Below, in pieces: positions 32,783 to 42,485 of a stretch of DNA of 64,000 nucleotides; positions within the stretch are counted from its first letter, which is position 1; each line of letters opens with the position of its first letter. The notes beneath the pieces are model-generated. The model was not told where the DNA came from and did no database searches. It was given only the letters and a program-made list of their open reading frames with translations. Location: assembly GCA_038211615.1 (NCBI GenBank), contig JBBQVL010000012.1:1-64000 (forward strand), given 5' to 3'. This DNA is from DASWJZ01 sp038211615. Lineage in GTDB: Bacteria > Pseudomonadota > Alphaproteobacteria > Rhizobiales > Afifellaceae. A program made the position numbers and the translations under genes.

Positions 32783-32992
32783 ATGCAGAAGCTTCTCACG
32801 TCCCTGGCAGCGAGTGCGGCGCTGGCGCTTGGAATTTCCTCGGCGAGCGCCTGCGCCTTTCACAACATGAACACGACGGCGAGCGCCCCGGCCGAGACGG
32901 TGGTGGCCATGAGTACCGCCGCGAGCCCGGCGCCGGCAACGCCCTCGGCAACCGTGTGCCCGGCAGGCGCGACCTGCGCTCCCGCCAAATAG
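32783..32992 (+). CDS. Small exported protein, cysteine-containing
   Basis: The ATG at 32783 follows GGAGG at five-base spacing and encodes 69 residues: a signal peptide (MQKLLTSLAASAALALG, cleavage at ASA), then an Ala/Thr/Pro/Ser-rich chain with three cysteines, ending CPAGATCAPAK. It has a strong terminator downstream. No family is recognised; similar short secreted proteins occur in rhizobia. Confidence 0.65.
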   Translation: MQKLLTSLAASAALALGISSASACAFHNMNTTASAPAETVVAMSTAASPAPATPSATVCPAGATCAPAK

Positions 32993-33018
32993 TTCTCCTC
33001 CCCTGAACTGCCGATCGA

Positions 33019-33054
33019 ATCGAGCGCCGGCCGAAAGCCGGCGCTCGATTTTTC
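33019..33054 (+). terminator. Rho-independent terminator
   Basis: A perfect 13-base stem, ATCGAGCGCCGGC with its complement around CGAAA, is followed by TTTTTC, 26 bases after the small exported protein gene. Confidence 0.93.
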
Positions 33055-33254
33055 TGGCGCACTGGTCCCGAAGCCCGATCGCTGCTAACAGCACGCCTAT
33101 GACTGCAAGCCGCCCCCTTCCCTGGCTGATTATTCTCGGCGCCAAGCGCGATCCGGGCGGCTTCTGATTTCTGCCAACCGGACGCGTCTGCGACGCGGTC
33201 CGGCCTTCCCTGTCCCGGTCGCCTCGCTCGTCCTGCCGAAAGCGACCGAATCCC

Positions 33255-34223
33255 ATGACGACCCGTAGCGAAACGATCTCAGACCCGACCTCCCCGACGC
33301 CGTCGCAGGCCAACATGCGGCGCAGCCTCTGGGTCGGCTATGCCTTTGCCGCGACCGGCGCGGTGCTCTTCTCCACCAAGGCGATCTTCATCAAGCTCGC
33401 CTACGCGGAGGGCATCAATGCGGAGACGCTGCTTGCGCTCCGCATGCTCCTGTCGCTTCCCTTCTACGCCGCGATCGGGCTGGCTTCGGTGGCGGAGAGA
33501 CGCCGGAGCGGAAGACCGCTTCCGGAGCGCGGGCTCGTTCTTCGCGCAGCCCTCATCGGCATGCTCGGATACTGGTTCGCGAGCTACACGGACTTCCTCG
33601 GCCTCGTTTACATCTCCGCCCAGTTCGAGCGGCTGATCCTCTTCACCTATCCGGCCTTCGTCGTGCTCTTCGGCGCGCTGTTCTTCGCGCAGCCGATACG
33701 CGCGCGCACGGTGGTCGGCATCGCTATCAGTTATTCCGGCCTGGTGCTGATCTTCGCCACCGACCGCAGCGCCGCGAGCGGCGATCTCGCGAGAGGTTCC
33801 GCGCTGGTGCTCTCCGCGGCAATCGCCTTCGCGCTCTACCAGCTCCTCGCAAAAGACCTGATCGGAAAAATCGGACCGCGGCTCTTCACCTGCATCGCCA
33901 TGAGCGGCGCGGCGGCGGCGGCGCTCCTGCAATTCGCACTCCGGGAACCGCTCGCGAACATGATCGTCAGCCCGAAACTCTTCGGCTACGGCCTGCTGCT
34001 GGCGATCGGCGCGACGGTGCTCCCGTCGTTCCTGCTGAACTTCGCCCTGCAGCGGATCTCGGCGCAGGCCAACGCGACCATCGGAACGCTGAGCCCCGTC
34101 GTCACCATCCTGCTCGCGGTCCTCATCCTCGGTGAGCACTTCAGCGTGCTCGATGCGATCGGCACGGCGCTGGTCATCGCCGGCGTCGGGTGGTTCACGC
34201 TCGCCGAGCGGCGTTCGGCATAG
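33255..34223 (+). CDS. EamA/DMT family transporter
   Basis: The 322-residue membrane protein has about ten hydrophobic helices arranged as two EamA repeats (first around residues 20-160, second around 175-315, with GTLSPVVTILLAVLILGEHFS near the end, quoted in part). Drug/metabolite transporters of this type export amino acids or other small metabolites. The N-terminal 20 residues are cytoplasmic and hydrophilic. It is followed by the exonuclease gene nine bases later. Confidence 0.88.
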   Translation: MTTRSETISDPTSPTPSQANMRRSLWVGYAFAATGAVLFSTKAIFIKLAYAEGINAETLLALRMLLSLPFYAAIGLASVAERRRSGRPLPERGLVLRAALIGMLGYWFASYTDFLGLVYISAQFERLILFTYPAFVVLFGALFFAQPIRARTVVGIAISYSGLVLIFATDRSAASGDLARGSALVLSAAIAFALYQLLAKDLIGKIGPRLFTCIAMSGAAAAALLQFALREPLANMIVSPKLFGYGLLLAIGATVLPSFLLNFALQRISAQANATIGTLSPVVTILLAVLILGEHFSVLDAIGTALVIAGVGWFTLAERRSA

Positions 34224-34232
34224 GCAGGGGCG

Positions 34233-35039
34233 ATGGCACGAAAGCCCGGCAAACGCGGCGCCATCCGGATCGCGACGTTCAACATCAACAACGTCAACCG
34301 CCGGCTCCCCAATCTCCTCGCCTGGCTCGCCGCGGCGCAGCCCGACATCGTTGCGCTGCAGGAGCTGAAGGCGCCGCAGAACTTCTTCCCGGCCTCCGCG
34401 CTGCGCGATGCCGGCTACGGCGCCGTGTGGCTCGGCGAGAAGACCTGGAACGGCGTCGCCATCCTGGCGCGCGGAAGCGAGCCGGTGTTGACCCGCACCG
34501 CGCTCCCCGGCGACCCCGGCGACAAGCAGAGCCGCTATATCGAGGCGGCGGTCAGCGGCATGGTCGTGACGTCGATCTACCTGCCGAACGGCAACCCGCA
34601 GCCCGGCCCGAAGTTTGATTACAAGCTCGCCTGGTTCGAACGGCTGATCGCCCATGCTGCCGGGCTTCTGGCGGCCGGCGTGCCCGTCATCCTCGCCGGC
34701 GACTACAACGTCGTGCCGACCCCCTTCGACATCTACCCTTCGAAATCCTGGGACAAGGACGCGCTGGTGCAGCCGCGGAGCCGCGCCGCTTTCGCCCGGC
34801 TCCTGCAGCAGGGCTGGACGGACTCGCTGCGGACCATCCATCCCTCCGAGCCGATGTTCACCTTCTGGGACTACAAGCGCGACCGCTGGCGGCGCGATGC
34901 CGGCCTGCGGCTCGATCATCTTCTCCTCAGCCCCGACCTCGCGGAGCGACTCTCGGACGCCGGGGTCGATCGCGACGTGCGCGGCGAAGACGGGGCCAGC
35001 GACCACGCCCCGGCCTGGATCACGCTGCGCCCGCGCTGA
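34233..35039 (+). CDS. xth: Exodeoxyribonuclease III
   Basis: The 268-residue endonuclease/exonuclease/phosphatase enzyme acts at abasic sites in base excision repair. Motifs: IATFNINNVN, ALQELKA with the metal-binding Glu, YLPNGNP, LAGDYNVVPTPFD, the LRLDHLL segment and the catalytic GASDHAPAW. It is close to EamA (nine bases) and converges on glnE. Confidence 0.93.
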   Translation: MARKPGKRGAIRIATFNINNVNRRLPNLLAWLAAAQPDIVALQELKAPQNFFPASALRDAGYGAVWLGEKTWNGVAILARGSEPVLTRTALPGDPGDKQSRYIEAAVSGMVVTSIYLPNGNPQPGPKFDYKLAWFERLIAHAAGLLAAGVPVILAGDYNVVPTPFDIYPSKSWDKDALVQPRSRAAFARLLQQGWTDSLRTIHPSEPMFTFWDYKRDRWRRDAGLRLDHLLLSPDLAERLSDAGVDRDVRGEDGASDHAPAWITLRPR

Positions 35040-35052
35040 CGGAAGCTCCCGA

Positions 35053-38010
35053 CTAGATGGGCGGAACGCCCACGGCCACGCCGAGCACGCTTTCAAGCGC
35101 CGCCCGCGTCGCGACCTGCACCGCCGCGAGCCGCGCCTCCAGGTCTTCGAACGAGGCGATTCCGGAGCGCTCCTTGCCGACGCCGGAGTTCCTGAGCGCG
35201 CCGTCGGCGATCCCGACCATCAGCCGCCTCAGTGCCTCGGGCGCGGTATCCGGCGAGAATGCCTTCGGGTCGGCCACCCGCTCGATCTGCAGCAGCGCGC
35301 CCTGCAGCGCGGCCGAGAGCACCAGCCGCTCGCCATCGGCCGGATCGAGCCGGCCCTGGTCGGCGGCGCGCTCGAGCGACTGAAGCGTCGTCTCGCCGGC
35401 AATCCTGCCGAGCCCGCCGAGCACGAGGAACTGCGCGGCGAACTCGCAATCCATCAGCCCGCCGCGAACAAGCTTCACGTCGAACGGCCCGGCAGTCGCC
35501 TTCTCGCGCTCGATGCGGGCGCGCATCGATGCGACGTCCGCGGCGAGCGTCGCCGGATCGCGCTTCTTGGCGACGAGCGCATCCAGCACGCCGGAGACGC
35601 GCCGCATCAGCTCGGCGTCGCCGGCGATCGCCCGGCCGCGCGACATCGCCATGTGCTCCCAGGTCCAGGCTTCGTTCAGCTGATAGGCCGCGAACGCCTC
35701 GACATGCGTGGCGAGAGGCCCCGCGCGCCCCGATGGCCGCAGCCGAAGGTCCACCTCGTAGGCGACCCCCTCCGCCGTCGGCGCCGCGAGCGCCGCGGTC
35801 AGCCGCTGCGTCAGGCGCGCGTAATATTGCGAGGGCGGAAGCGGCCGTGCGCCGTCGGAGAGCGTATCGGGCGCGTGGTCATAGACGACGATCAGATCGA
35901 GATCGGAGCTCGCGGTCATCTCGCGGCAGCCAAGCCTCCCGAACGCCACGATCGCGGTGCGTCCGTCCGGCAGCCGCCCGTGGCGGCGGGCGAACTCCTC
36001 CTCTGTCCGCCTGAGCAGCGCGCGCACGACCGTCTCGGCGAGATCGGAGAACGCCCGGCCTGCGGCGCTCGGAGCGAGCGTTCCGTTCAGCAGCCCGACC
36101 GAGATGAGGAAGCGCCGCTCAGCGACGAAGAGCCGCGCGCGGTCGAGCACGTCCTCGTAGCGCCGCGCCTCGTTCAGCCCATGCTCCAGCGCCTCGGCCA
36201 GCTCGCCCGCACCGGCCGCTTCGCCGGACGCGCGCGGCGCAAGCAGCGCGTCGGCGACATGCGGCCGGCGCGCGAATATCTCGGCGAGCCGTGGCGCGGC
36301 GCTGAGGATCGTGGCGAGGAGATCGAGGAGACCGGGATTGTTGCGGAGCAGCGCGAAGAGCTGTGCGCCTGCCGGTAGCGCCTTCAGCAGGCTGTCGAAG
36401 GCGCGCACCGCGGCGTCCGGATTGCCGGCGCGCGAGAAGGCCTTCAGCAGCGCCGGAGTGATCTCCGTCAGGCTTTCCCGCGCGGCGGTCGATCGCATCG
36501 CGGCGAAGCGGCCGAAGTGCCATCCGCGCACCGTCTCCGTCACGCTTTCGGGCGTTGCGAAGCCGAGCTTGCGCAGCGTCTCCAGCGTCTCCGGGTCGTC
36601 CTCGCCGCCGGTGAAGACAAGGCTGCCGCCGGCGGTCGAAAGGTCCTCGGCGCTTTCGAACAGCTCCGAATAGCGGCGCGCGACAGTCTCCAGGATTGCT
36701 CTGAGATCCGCCTGGAAGGCGTCCGCATCGGGATAGCGCATGAGGCGCGCGATCCGCGCCAGCTCCGCGGGTTCGGACGGCATCGTATGCGTCTGCTCGT
36801 CGCGCACCATCTGCAGCCGGTGCTCGACGTTGCGCAGCACGCGATAGGCCGCGTCGAGCTCCTCGCGCGCCGCCGCGTCGATCCATCCCTTCTCGGTGAG
36901 CTTCGCCAGCATGTCGCCCGTGCGCGTGCCGCGCAGCGTGGGGTCGCGGCCGCCGGCGATGAGCTGCTGCGTCTGCACGAAGAATTCGATCTCGCGGATG
37001 CCGCCGCGCCCGCGCTTGATATCGTGTCCGAGCACGCGGACGGTCGCGTGGCCGCGATGTACATGCACCTGGCGCTTGATCGAGTGGATGTCGGCGATCG
37101 CCGCGAAGTCGAGGTACTTGCGCCAGATGAACGGCGCCAGCTCGCCGATGAACGCCGCACCGGCGGCGATGTCGCCGGCCACCGCGCGCGCCTTGATGAG
37201 GGCCGCCCGCTCCCAGTTCTGCCCCATGCTCTCGTAGTAGAGCAGCGCCGCTTCCGAGGAGAGCGCTACGCGCGTTGCGCCCGGATCGGGGCGAAGCCGG
37301 AGATCGACGCGGAACACATAGCCGTCGGCGGTCCGCTCCTGCAGCAGCGTGACGAGCTGGCGCACGATCCGCACCCAGAAGGCGGAGGGCTCGCTCGCAT
37401 CGGCAAGCCCCGGCGCATGCGGATCGAACAGCGCGATGATGTCGATGTCGCTCGAATAGTTGAGCTCACCCGCGCCGTATTTCCCCATGCCGAGGATGAA
37501 GAAGCCCTTCGCCTCCCTGCCCCCGAGCCACCGCCCGGCATGCGCCGCGTCGGCGAGCGCGAAGCGGAGCGCCGCCGCCAGCGCCGCGTCGGCAAAGGAG
37601 GTAAGGAGCGCGGTGACCGAATCCAGGTCGAGCGCCCCGGCGAGATCGGCGAGGCCGAGCGTCAGCGCCACGTCCTGCTTGGCCTGCCGCAGCGCCGCCA
37701 TCGCATCGGTGCGCGCCGGCCACTCCCTCGCCGCCAGCCCGTCGACGATCCCCGCCACACGCGCTTCGGGCGCCGCGCTTAGGATCGCAGCAAGGCGGGG
37801 GAGGTCCTTCGCGGCAAGATCGAGGAGGTAGGGACAGTCTCCGAGGGCGTTGCCGAGGAACGCCGCGACACGCGGATCGCCGAGCGCGGCGTCAAGGCTC
37901 GTCGGCGCGTCCTGTCTTGCAGCCGCCTCCCGGAGGCGTTCGAGCGCGGCGGCGGAAGCAGGCGAGTCGGGGAGCGCCGCGATGCGGCGCGCGAGCGCCT
38001 CAGCCGGCAC
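35053..38010 (-). CDS. glnE: Glutamine-synthetase adenylyltransferase/deadenylase GlnE
   Basis: The 985-residue bifunctional enzyme adenylylates and deadenylylates glutamine synthetase in response to nitrogen status. Two nucleotidyltransferase domains are seen: GKYGAGELNYSSDIDII near residue 173 (deadenylylase) and GRLGCREMTASSDLDLIVVYD near 693 (adenylylase, quoted to 21 positions), joined by the helical regulatory linker. It starts at a GTG (38010) that overlaps the end of the sensor-kinase gene by 11 bases. Confidence 0.95.
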   Translation of the reverse strand: MPAEALARRIAALPDSPASAAALERLREAAARQDAPTSLDAALGDPRVAAFLGNALGDCPYLLDLAAKDLPRLAAILSAAPEARVAGIVDGLAAREWPARTDAMAALRQAKQDVALTLGLADLAGALDLDSVTALLTSFADAALAAALRFALADAAHAGRWLGGREAKGFFILGMGKYGAGELNYSSDIDIIALFDPHAPGLADASEPSAFWVRIVRQLVTLLQERTADGYVFRVDLRLRPDPGATRVALSSEAALLYYESMGQNWERAALIKARAVAGDIAAGAAFIGELAPFIWRKYLDFAAIADIHSIKRQVHVHRGHATVRVLGHDIKRGRGGIREIEFFVQTQQLIAGGRDPTLRGTRTGDMLAKLTEKGWIDAAAREELDAAYRVLRNVEHRLQMVRDEQTHTMPSEPAELARIARLMRYPDADAFQADLRAILETVARRYSELFESAEDLSTAGGSLVFTGGEDDPETLETLRKLGFATPESVTETVRGWHFGRFAAMRSTAARESLTEITPALLKAFSRAGNPDAAVRAFDSLLKALPAGAQLFALLRNNPGLLDLLATILSAAPRLAEIFARRPHVADALLAPRASGEAAGAGELAEALEHGLNEARRYEDVLDRARLFVAERRFLISVGLLNGTLAPSAAGRAFSDLAETVVRALLRRTEEEFARRHGRLPDGRTAIVAFGRLGCREMTASSDLDLIVVYDHAPDTLSDGARPLPPSQYYARLTQRLTAALAAPTAEGVAYEVDLRLRPSGRAGPLATHVEAFAAYQLNEAWTWEHMAMSRGRAIAGDAELMRRVSGVLDALVAKKRDPATLAADVASMRARIEREKATAGPFDVKLVRGGLMDCEFAAQFLVLGGLGRIAGETTLQSLERAADQGRLDPADGERLVLSAALQGALLQIERVADPKAFSPDTAPEALRRLMVGIADGALRNSGVGKERSGIASFEDLEARLAAVQVATRAALESVLGVAVGVPPI

Positions 38011-39412
38011 GGCCGGAAGCCGCTCCCGGCACGGTGAGGATGGCGGCGAGGCCGGGCGCGTTGTCGCTCAGCTCGAGCTTGCCGCCGTGCAATTGCGCCA
38101 CCGCCGAGACGAGGCTCAGGCCGAGCCCCGCGCCGGGCTTCGAGCGGCTCTCCTCCAGCCGCACGAACCGCTCCGTCACGCGCGGCCGGTCGGCCTCCGC
38201 GATGCCGGCGCCGTTGTCGGCGACGCGGAATGTCGCCACGCCTTTGTCCTCGCTGACCGAGATGGTCACCTCCGGCTTCTCGTTGCCCTCGTCGGCATAT
38301 TTGATCGCGTTGTCAACGAGGTTGGCGAGCGCCTGGCTGACCAGCTCGCGATTGGCGCGGACCATGATCGGCCCGGCGCTTTCGATGCGGAGCGTGACGC
38401 CGGCTTCCTCGGCGACCGGCTCGTAGAGCTCCAGCACGTCGCGGGCGACCCGCGCCGCGTCGAAGTCGGCGAACTCGGTCGCCGGAGCGCCGGCCTCTGC
38501 GCGTGCGATGAGCAGCAGCGCGTTGAAGGTGCGGATCAACTGATCCGCCTCCTCGATCGTCGCGTGCAGCGCATCGCGATATTCGGGCTCGCTCCGCCCC
38601 TGCGCCAGGGCGCGCTCGACGCGGTTCCGCATGCGCGTCAGCGGCGTCTTCAGATCGTGGGCGATGTTGTCGGAGACCTGCTTCAGCCCGAGCATCAGGC
38701 GCTCGATGCGCGCCAGCATGGTGTTGAGGCTTTCGGCGAGCCGATCGAACTCGTCGCCCGTCCCGGTCACTTCTAGCCGGCCGGCAAGATCGCCCGCCAC
38801 AAACCGCTGGCTCGTCTCGGCAATGGAATCGATTCTTTTCAATACCCGCCGCGAGACGAAGATCCAGGCTATGACGCCGAGTATCAGCATCAGGGCGACG
38901 GTGAGGATCAGCGAGCGCTGCACGACGCGGATGAGCGCGTCACGCTCCGACACGTCGCGACCGACCAGCACCCGCACGCCATCGGGAAACTGCACCACGC
39001 GGACGAGGGCTGTATGCGATCGCTGCGATCCCTGTTCGTCGCGCCACATATAGGGCACGACCTGCGCATCCGAACCGGCCTGGTCGAGGATGGCGACCGG
39101 CACTGTCTCCACGTTGCCGGCGATCCGCTTGCCGGCGGAATCGGTTGCGAAGTAGAGGCTCGCGCCCGGCTGGCGGCTTCTGAACTCGATGACGCGGGTC
39201 AGGAGCGGCATGCCGCCGGCCTGATACTGGAGCGTCATGGCGCGCAGCTCCGAATCGACGGCCGCGCCCATCTGCGTTTCCAGGATGGCGTTCATGTTGC
39301 TCGCGATCGTGCCGATCAGGAAGACGGCGAAGATCGTGAAGACCGCGAGAAAAATGCCGGTGAGCTTGAAGGCGGTGGTGCGGAACAGCCGGAATGAACG
39401 CGGGCTAGGCAT
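38000..39412 (-). CDS. Two-component sensor histidine kinase
   Basis: The 470-residue inner-membrane kinase has TM segments near 15-37 and 166-188 flanking a periplasmic sensor, then HAMP, a HisKA domain with the phospho-accepting His in NIAHDLKTPL, and an HATPase domain (NLVDNAIKYA, DNGAGI, GAGLGLSLV). The gene overlaps the response regulator gene by eight bases and glnE by 11. Its place after degP suggests an envelope-stress pair; the stimulus is unknown. Confidence 0.92.
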   Translation of the reverse strand: MPSPRSFRLFRTTAFKLTGIFLAVFTIFAVFLIGTIASNMNAILETQMGAAVDSELRAMTLQYQAGGMPLLTRVIEFRSRQPGASLYFATDSAGKRIAGNVETVPVAILDQAGSDAQVVPYMWRDEQGSQRSHTALVRVVQFPDGVRVLVGRDVSERDALIRVVQRSLILTVALMLILGVIAWIFVSRRVLKRIDSIAETSQRFVAGDLAGRLEVTGTGDEFDRLAESLNTMLARIERLMLGLKQVSDNIAHDLKTPLTRMRNRVERALAQGRSEPEYRDALHATIEEADQLIRTFNALLLIARAEAGAPATEFADFDAARVARDVLELYEPVAEEAGVTLRIESAGPIMVRANRELVSQALANLVDNAIKYADEGNEKPEVTISVSEDKGVATFRVADNGAGIAEADRPRVTERFVRLEESRSKPGAGLGLSLVSAVAQLHGGKLELSDNAPGLAAILTVPGAASGRAG

Positions 39413-40082
39413 CGTCCCGCATCACGTAACCGGAGCCCCGCACCGTATGCAGCAGCGCCCGGTCGAAGCCCTTGTCGATCTTGGCCCGCAGCCGCGACAT
39501 GTGCACGTCGATGACGTTGGTCTGCGGGTCGAAATGATAATCCCAGACCTTCTCCAGCAGCATGGTGCGCGTCACCACCGTGCCGGCATTCTTCATCAGG
39601 TATTCGAGCAGACGGAATTCGCGCGGCTGCAGGATGATCGGGTCGCCGCCGCGATGCACCTTGCGCGCCAGCCGGTCGAGTTCCAGGTCGGCGACGCGAT
39701 AGACCGTCTCCGCCTCCTTCGGTGCGCTTCGCCGCCCGAGCACCTCGACGCGCGCGAGAAGCTCGGAGAAGGCGTAGGGCTTGGGCAGATAGTCGTCGCC
39801 GCCGGCGCGGAGACCCGTCACCCGGTCGTCGACCTGGCCGAGCGCCGAGAGGATCAGCACCGGGACCCGGTTGCCGGATGACCTGAGTTCGGTGATCAGC
39901 GACAGCCCGTCCCGCTTCGGCAGCATCCGGTCCACGACGAGCACGTCGTAGCCCTCTCCCGCCGCGAGTTCGAAGCCGCTCTCCCCGTCATAGGCGCTGT
40001 CGGCGACATGGCCGGCCTCGCCCAGCGCCTTCACCAGGTAGTTCGCGGTTTCGCGATCGTCTTCGATGACGAGGATTCGCAT
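39405..40082 (-). CDS. OmpR-family response regulator
   Basis: The 225-residue regulator has a receiver domain (acidic DD at 8-9, phospho-accepting Asp51, Lys in YLPKPYAF) and a C-terminal winged helix (ILQPREFRLLEYLMKNAG; TNVIDVHMSRLRAKID). The ATG at 40082 begins exactly at the receiver core; open codons upstream come from an intergenic repeat. It is the partner of the overlapping kinase gene. Confidence 0.94.
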   Translation of the reverse strand: MRILVIEDDRETANYLVKALGEAGHVADSAYDGESGFELAAGEGYDVLVVDRMLPKRDGLSLITELRSSGNRVPVLILSALGQVDDRVTGLRAGGDDYLPKPYAFSELLARVEVLGRRSAPKEAETVYRVADLELDRLARKVHRGGDPIILQPREFRLLEYLMKNAGTVVTRTMLLEKVWDYHFDPQTNVIDVHMSRLRAKIDKGFDRALLHTVRGSGYVMRDDA

Positions 40083-40136
40083 GGTGTTGGGATAACCGGC
40101 TTCCATGGGTTTCGCCAGTTCCGGCCTCCTGGGCCT

Positions 40137-40170
40137 GATCCCGAAAAGTGGGAACCGCTTTTCGGATAGG
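40137..40170. repeat. Rhizobial palindromic repeat
   Basis: ATCCCGAAAAGTGGGAACC followed by GCTTTTCGGAT forms an imperfect palindrome. Very similar units are widely scattered between genes of Rhizobiales; family assignment is from memory. It lies about 60 bases upstream of the response regulator start. Confidence 0.7.
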
Positions 40171-40231
40171 GTCATGCCCGAACAAACGAATAGAGCCGAT
40201 CCGATCAATCGGAGGAGAGGCTCTATGACAA

Positions 40232-40255
40232 GGCGGGCCGCTTGCGCGGCCCGCC
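40232..40255 (-). terminator. Hairpin after degP, possible terminator
   Basis: GGCGGGCCGC and its exact complement surround a TTGC loop (10-base stem). On the minus strand it is followed by TTGTC, a weak U tract, 64 bases after the degP stop. Confidence 0.6.
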
Positions 40256-40318
40256 TGCTGAGATCCGGACGGAGTTGGGGGGCGACGTTCCGTCCGGTTC
40301 AGGTCTTGTCCGCCGGTG

Positions 40319-41848
40319 TCAGCCGCGCTCGAAGGGCACGCCGACGAAGCGGCTGCCATTCTGGCCCTGCACCCGGAAGAGCACTGCGTCGCGGCCTTGA
40401 TCCTGCGCCGAGGCAACACCCGCCTCGACGTCGGCCACGCTGTTCACCGGCTTCGAGCCGACGGCGACGATGACGTCGCCCTTCTGCAGGCCCTTGTCGG
40501 CAGCCGGGCTTTCCTCGTCGACGCTCGCGACGCGGACGCCTTCGCCGTCAGGGTTCTGCTCGAGCGTGACGCCGAGTGCGGCCAGCGAACCGTGCTGGTC
40601 GGGAGTCGCGCTCTGGTCGTTGCTGTCGGCGCTCGCCACCTGGCTCTTGTCGAAGTCGTTCAGGTTGCCGAGCGTGACGTCGAGGCTCTGCTCATGCCCC
40701 TCGCGCATCACCGTCAGCTTGATCTTGGCGCCCGGCTCAAGCTTGGCGATCGTCTCCGAAAGCTCCTTCGGACCCGCCACGTCGGTGCCGTTCACCTTGG
40801 TGATGATGTCGCCGGTCTTCACCCCGGCGCCTTCGGCCGGACCATGCGAGGTCGCGTCCGCCACGATGGCGCCGTGCGTGTTTTCGATGCCGAGGCTCTT
40901 CGCGATATCATCGGTGACCGGCTGGATCTGGACACCGAGCCAGCCACGCGTGACAACGCCGCGATCCTTCAGGTCGCCGACGATCTCGGACACCGTGCTC
41001 GCCGGGATCGCGAAGGCGATGCCGACATTGCCGCCGGAGGGCGAGAAGATCGCGGTGTTCACGCCGACGACCTCGCCGTGGATGTTGAAGGTCGGGCCGC
41101 CGGAATTACCGCGGTTCACCGGCGCATCGATCTGCAGGAAGTTGTCGTAGGGGCCCGAGCCGATGTCGCGGCCTTCGGCCGAGATGATGCCGGCGGTGAC
41201 CGTGCCGCCAAGGCCGAACGGGTTGCCGACCGCCAGCACCCACTGTCCCACCTTGGGCTGGTCGGTAGCGAACTTCACGTATTTGAAGTCGTGGCCTTCG
41301 ACCTTCAGAAGCGCGAGGTCGGTGCGCACGTCCTTGCCGATCAGCTTGGCGTCGAGCTCGCGCCCGTCATCCATCAGCACCGTGTAGCCCGTGCCGTCCT
41401 CGACCACATGCGCGTTGGTGACGAGGTAGCCGTTGTCGGTGATGAAGAAGCCGGAACCCTGGCTCATGCCGTGGCGCGGATGGAACGGCTCGCGGTTGTC
41501 GCCCGGATTGTCACCCTGGCCCTGGTCGCCGGGCATCTGGAAGCGGCGGAAGAATTCCTGCAGGCCGGGGGGAAGGTCCTCCATGCCCTGCGGCGCGCTG
41601 CGGTCCGATACCGCCGCGACCTCGGTCTTGACCTGCACGCTCACGACGGCCGGCGCGACCTGCTCGACGATCGCCGAGAAGTCCGCCGGCGCGACAGCGT
41701 CGACCCTGACCGGATCGGCAAACGCCATGTGGCTGTTGGAGAGGAGAGCACCGCCGGCGGCGCCAGCGACGCCGAGGGTGAAGACGCTGGCGAGCAGCGC
41801 ATTGCGGATGCGCCGGGCTCGCGTGGTCGGATGGGCGACGTTCGTCAT
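40319..41848 (-). CDS. degP: Do family periplasmic serine endoprotease (DegP/HtrA)
   Basis: From the ATG at 41848 the product is 509 residues: an arginine-bearing signal region with a hydrophobic segment near 17-35, a trypsin-like domain with His147 (NAHVV), Asp177 (TDLALLKV) and Ser249 (NRGNSGGP), then two PDZ domains (about 285-370 and 405-500). It degrades or refolds damaged envelope proteins. It lies after the ccm genes and before a two-component pair, the usual rhizobial order. Open codons upstream of 41848 belong to the leader. Confidence 0.95.
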   Translation of the reverse strand: MTNVAHPTTRARRIRNALLASVFTLGVAGAAGGALLSNSHMAFADPVRVDAVAPADFSAIVEQVAPAVVSVQVKTEVAAVSDRSAPQGMEDLPPGLQEFFRRFQMPGDQGQGDNPGDNREPFHPRHGMSQGSGFFITDNGYLVTNAHVVEDGTGYTVLMDDGRELDAKLIGKDVRTDLALLKVEGHDFKYVKFATDQPKVGQWVLAVGNPFGLGGTVTAGIISAEGRDIGSGPYDNFLQIDAPVNRGNSGGPTFNIHGEVVGVNTAIFSPSGGNVGIAFAIPASTVSEIVGDLKDRGVVTRGWLGVQIQPVTDDIAKSLGIENTHGAIVADATSHGPAEGAGVKTGDIITKVNGTDVAGPKELSETIAKLEPGAKIKLTVMREGHEQSLDVTLGNLNDFDKSQVASADSNDQSATPDQHGSLAALGVTLEQNPDGEGVRVASVDEESPAADKGLQKGDVIVAVGSKPVNSVADVEAGVASAQDQGRDAVLFRVQGQNGSRFVGVPFERG

Positions 41849-41878
41849 GACTTTTCGAAACTCCCTTGGATTAAAGGG

Positions 41879-41903
41879 GTCCGCCCCTTTCTCAGGGGCG
41901 GAC
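41879..41903. promoter_or_regulatory. Hairpin in the degP leader
   Basis: GTCCGCCCC and GGGGCGGAC form a perfect 9-base stem around a TTTCTCA loop, 31 bases upstream of the degP start. It could attenuate transcription or shape the leader RNA; role not shown. Confidence 0.45.
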
Positions 41904-42020
41904 CGGAGGTCTGCGCCGGCGGCCTTGGGGGGCAACAACCGCCTGCGCAGTTCTCTATCTAGGGAGTGTCGCCTTACGACGCGGTGTCCGTCGCGTTAAT
42001 TGTTGGTAAGGTTCAGGCAA

Positions 42021-42036
42021 AACCCGGGGGCGGGTT
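42021..42036 (-). terminator. Possible terminator of the ccm operon
   Basis: On the minus strand AACCCG pairs with CGGGTT across a CCCC loop and is followed by TT, directly after the ccmH stop codon. Confidence 0.45.
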
Positions 42037-42485
42037 CAGCGCTGCTCCTCCCTAAGGATGCGCGCGAGGTTCTCCTCCTCCGATCCCGAGAGATTCGGCG
42101 CGGTGGCAAGCGGTCGCCGGAATCGCATCAGGGCAATGAACGCCCCCGCAACGAGCACGAGGGCCGGCGTCAGCCACAGCAACAGCGTCCCCACCTCGAA
42201 CGGCGGCTTGAGCAAAATGAAGTCGCCATAGCGCGCGACGAGATAGGACCGCACCGCATCGTCGCTGTCGCCATCCTTCAACCGCTCGCGCACCAGGAGC
42301 CGCAGGTCGCGCGCCAGCGGCGCATCGGAATCGTCGATCGACTGATTCTGGCAGACGAGGCAGCGCAGCCCCTCCGATATGTCTCGCGCCCGCGCCTCGA
42401 GAACGGGATCGGCGAGCTGCTCGTCGGGCTGCACCGCAAAGGCGGGCGAGCAGAGGAGAAGAAGAAGCAGCGCGAGACGGATCAC
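42036..42485 (-). CDS. ccmH: Cytochrome c-type biogenesis protein CcmH (CycL)
   Basis: The 149-residue membrane-anchored thiol protein keeps apocytochrome c cysteines reduced. A signal/anchor segment is followed by LRCLVCQNQSIDDSDAPLA (Cys42 and Cys45 redox pair) and a C-terminal membrane helix (TLLLWLTPALVLVAGAFIAL). It starts at a GTG that overlaps the ccmF stop as GTGA. Confidence 0.93.
   Translation of the reverse strand: MIRLALLLLLLCSPAFAVQPDEQLADPVLEARARDISEGLRCLVCQNQSIDDSDAPLARDLRLLVRERLKDGDSDDAVRSYLVARYGDFILLKPPFEVGTLLLWLTPALVLVAGAFIALMRFRRPLATAPNLSGSEEENLARILREEQR

Noticed and set aside
33279..35096. 605-residue open frame opposite the EamA and exonuclease genes
   Set aside because: Low-complexity E/R/A-rich translation, antisense to two genes with clear motifs.
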